DNA from: JBGTSJ01 sp041940305
GTDB lineage: Bacteria > Planctomycetota > Planctomycetia > Planctomycetales > Planctomycetaceae
Direction: 5' to 3'
Length of the DNA stretch: 64,000 nucleotides
Assembly (NCBI GenBank): GCA_041940305.1
Contig: JBGTSJ010000006.1
Coordinates: 186,001 to 250,000 of the forward strand
The notes beneath the pieces were generated by a model. The model did not search any database. It was not told the DNA's origin and saw only the letters and a list, made by a program, of their open reading frames with translations. Shown here in pieces: positions 62,901-64,000 of this stretch. The translations under genes were made by a program, and so were the position numbers. Each line of letters begins with the position of its first letter. The first letter of the stretch is position 1.

Positions 62901-64000
62901 CTGGACGGCCTCCCGTCGTCGGGGCAGGCACAACTCATTCGCCTTGCCGGACTCTGGGGCGCGAAGGGACTCGACGCCCACCTGGAGCAGATCGCCGGCG
63001 CGCTCCTCGCCGCCGTCCATGAGGAAAGTTCGCAGATCGACGAACGTCTCCAGGCAGCCCGTCAGCTGGTCGCGCTGCAGCCGCTCAGCGAAGGCGTCGT
63101 GAACGACCTGCTCTCGCTCGTCACGCCCCAGGCGCCGGTCGACCTCGCCACCGGCCTCATCAACGCGGTCGCGATGAGCAATTCCGACAGCGTCGGCCCC
63201 GCACTCATCGAGCGATCGCAGTCGCTCACGCCCACGCTGCGGGACGCCGTCACCCGAGCCCTCCTCTCCCGTCCCGACACGACAACCGCCTTCCTCGATG
63301 CGGTCGAAGCCGGCGAAGCCTCCCTGGCCGACCTCAAGCTCGACCAGCAGCAGGCCCTCTCCACCCATCCTGACGGAAAGATTCGCGAGCGGGCCCTCGC
63401 GCTCCTCAAGGCCGGTGTCGGGCTCCCCAACCCCGACCGCCAGAAGGTCCTCGACGAGCTCATGCCCGTTACCGAACTCGCCGGCGACCCCGACCTCGGC
63501 CGCGAGATCTACAAAAAGCAGTGCAGCAAATGCCACGTCCACGGCACCGAAGGGACGCGGATCGGCCCCGACCTCACCGGCATGGCCGTGCATCCCAAGG
63601 CCGAACTGCTGCTGAACATCATCGACCCTAGCCGCAGCGTCGAAGGCAACTTCCGCATCTTCACGGTCCTCACCGTCGACGGCCTCGTCATCAACGGCAT
63701 GCTCGCCTCCGAGACCCGCACCACCCTGGAGCTGATCGACACCGAGGCCAAGCGGCACATCGTCCAGCGCGACGAGATCGAAGAGCTGCAGGCCTCGACG
63801 AAGTCGCTGATGCCCGAAGGCTTCGAAAAGCAGATGACGCCGGAAGAGATCTCGAACCTGCTCGCCTTCCTCGCCCAGCGCGGCCGCTACCTCCCCATCC
63901 CGCTCGACAAGGCCGCAACCGTCGTCACCACCCGCGGAATGTTCTTCAACGCCAACGGCGATATTGAGCGCCTCGTCTTCCCGGACTGGGGCCCGAAGGA
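59982..64000 (+). CDS. ThuA-like/membrane-bound dehydrogenase/cytochrome c multidomain protein (partial at the right edge)
   Basis: The frame is open from ATG 59982 to the window end, at least 1339 residues. A signal peptide (MPILRTLALTLLAVSEPAFA) is followed by a ThuA-like domain (about 25-250: LFLGDNGHHRPADRAAQLIP, FIPLHCASYCFLNSPKYIEL, VFYTAWGHDERTFGHPGFQN), a long PVC-type membrane-bound dehydrogenase propeller (VPEGFELHVYASDPELGGKP, RGRLWVCETYDYPNELQPPG, DNNTWGIGFSEEGILFG), an Ala/Leu-rich HEAT-like region (about 760-1150), and a c-type heme site CSKCH near residue 1180. This order defines large secreted planctomycete oxidoreductases believed to oxidise sugars. The sequence continues past the window. 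Confidence 0.9.
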   Translation, partial: MPILRTLALTLLAVSEPAFAADDAQLSLLFLGDNGHHRPADRAAQLIPALAQRGIDVRYTDDVNVLAADTLAQFDGLIIYANIESITTEQEQALLDYVADGHGFIPLHCASYCFLNSPKYIELVGAQFQRHGGQVFRTAIAEPQHPLMLGFGGFASWDETYIHRLHNEEGRTVLEYREEGEQAEGKQREPWTWVRTHGKGRVFYTAWGHDERTFGHPGFQNLVERGIRWACGDDPSVVPAYRERSPFVPPQMTELPTDVAPFEYIDVGNKIPVYTAGEKWGTQEANRSDMQLPLPPEESVKHFVVPEGFELHVYASDPELGGKPVAMAWDERGRLWVCETYDYPNELQPPGQGRDRIRICDDTDGDGRADKFTVFAEQLSIPTSIAFAYGGAIVQDATRTLYLKDTDGDDVADVRETLITGWTLGDTHGGVSNFQYGLDNWIYGMQGYNDSQPVINGERQQRFRQGFFRFRLDPPADESSAPRVAEIEFLRSTDNNTWGIGFSEEGILFGSTANHNPSVYMPIPNRYYERVRGWAPEQLGTIADSHLFRPITEKVRQMDHHGGYTAGAGHALYTARAYPEQWWNRTAFVCGPTGHLVGTFVLTPDGSDFHSTSPCNLVASDDEWSAPIMAEVGPDGNVWILDWYNYIVQHNPTPQGFETGRGNAYETDLRDKKHGRIYRLVFAGDRNRSDLIESAELPNRLKFDPSARHGGLHGLALGQVVDSLRHPTMLWRKQAQRVLIEQSSSADLPVLTAALIDLIEDESVDAIGLNVGAIHALWTLHGLNIINEEHPEVIAAVHDALSHPSAGVRRNAVQVLPGSAASLEAITAAGLAHDADPQVRLAWLLALSDLPDVDGIGVSVTEPALDPALLRDRWLRDAATSAASVHALPFFEQLAEADQLPAADSLTWPIVRRAAEHVARSRPESEDIDRIVPLLAAADPLVVENILAGLASGWPRNYEIELSEAADQGLLNLLDGLPSSGQAQLIRLAGLWGAKGLDAHLEQIAGALLAAVHEESSQIDERLQAARQLVALQPLSEGVVNDLLSLVTPQAPVDLATGLINAVAMSNSDSVGPALIERSQSLTPTLRDAVTRALLSRPDTTTAFLDAVEAGEASLADLKLDQQQALSTHPDGKIRERALALLKAGVGLPNPDRQKVLDELMPVTELAGDPDLGREIYKKQCSKCHVHGTEGTRIGPDLTGMAVHPKAELLLNIIDPSRSVEGNFRIFTVLTVDGLVINGMLASETRTTLELIDTEAKRHIVQRDEIEELQASTKSLMPEGFEKQMTPEEISNLLAFLAQRGRYLPIPLDKAATVVTTRGMFFNANGDIERLVFPDWGPK

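Noticed and set aside
62445..63758. 437-codon minus-strand frame
   Set aside because: Lies fully inside the partial multidomain cytochrome gene on the plus strand, whose motifs are clear.

Overview
The window is GC-rich, gene-dense bacterial chromosome and reads as a planctomycete (Planctomycetota). Supporting signs are a DUF1501/DUF1800 secretion pair, a giant ThuA/dehydrogenase/cytochrome c protein of the PVC type, a Ser/Thr kinase with an FHA domain and tail anchor, a helix-turn-helix/EIIA fusion, a YdjY-domain protein and many secreted proteins of unknown function. There is no prophage, CRISPR array or rRNA. One tRNA (Val, anticodon UAC) is present.

Layout. 0-5.3 kb: end of a Pro/Gln-rich protein, then on the minus strand an ECF sigma factor, its zinc-finger anti-sigma factor, an FmdB zinc-ribbon protein and DnaA; then a secreted protein on the plus strand. 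5.9-13.4 kb: a LarA-family protein and a D-Ala-D-Ala carboxypeptidase (minus), a SWIM/SNF2 helicase and a secreted Asp-Ala-repeat PDZ protein (plus). 13.5-16.7 kb: an aldehyde dehydrogenase and a LuxE-like adenylating enzyme, separated by an inserted GxxExxY gene flanked by inverted repeats. 17-20.6 kb: ruvA, then oxyR divergent from a di-heme peroxidase gene, with a palindrome between them. 20.7-24.1 kb: B12-dependent ribonucleotide reductase (nrdJ) behind a clear promoter and two NrdR boxes. 24.1-27.6 kb: an accessory block made of an ImmA/IrrE-type metallopeptidase overlapping the nrdJ stop, a 375-bp array of five hairpins, a second GxxExxY gene, and a DNA methyltransferase fused to a GIY-YIG nuclease domain.

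27.6-40.3 kb holds UbiA-type prenyltransferase, lipoprotein, rhomboid protease, HemW, a zinc-ribbon membrane protein, a small winged-helix protein, a heme-copper oxidase subunit III-like protein, a TatC with a large inserted periplasmic loop, a YdjY protein and a GH88-type glycosidase. 40.3-47.5 kb is a minus-strand cluster: DUF1501, a small lipoprotein, DUF1800, a 574-aa secreted protein, and a tandem pair of paralogous secreted proteins. 47.6-64 kb carries tRNA-Val, bioF, a sugar isomerase-like protein, HTH-EIIA, a methyltransferase, an S41 protease coupled to a beta-propeller protein, the kinase-FHA protein, an Xaa-Pro peptidase, and the start of the giant PVC cytochrome protein, which runs off the right edge.

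The most unusual non-coding content is three sets of palindromic repeats: short hairpins built on AGAAACCCGGTTTCT (four copies, three between convergent genes), a roughly 170-bp palindrome with TTGTAT...ATACAA ends (two full and two partial copies), and CTTGGTG/CGCAAAGAC-type inverted repeats around both GxxExxY genes. The best candidates for an undescribed system are the methyltransferase/GIY-YIG fusion with its neighbouring GxxExxY and IrrE-like genes, and the long palindromic repeat family.
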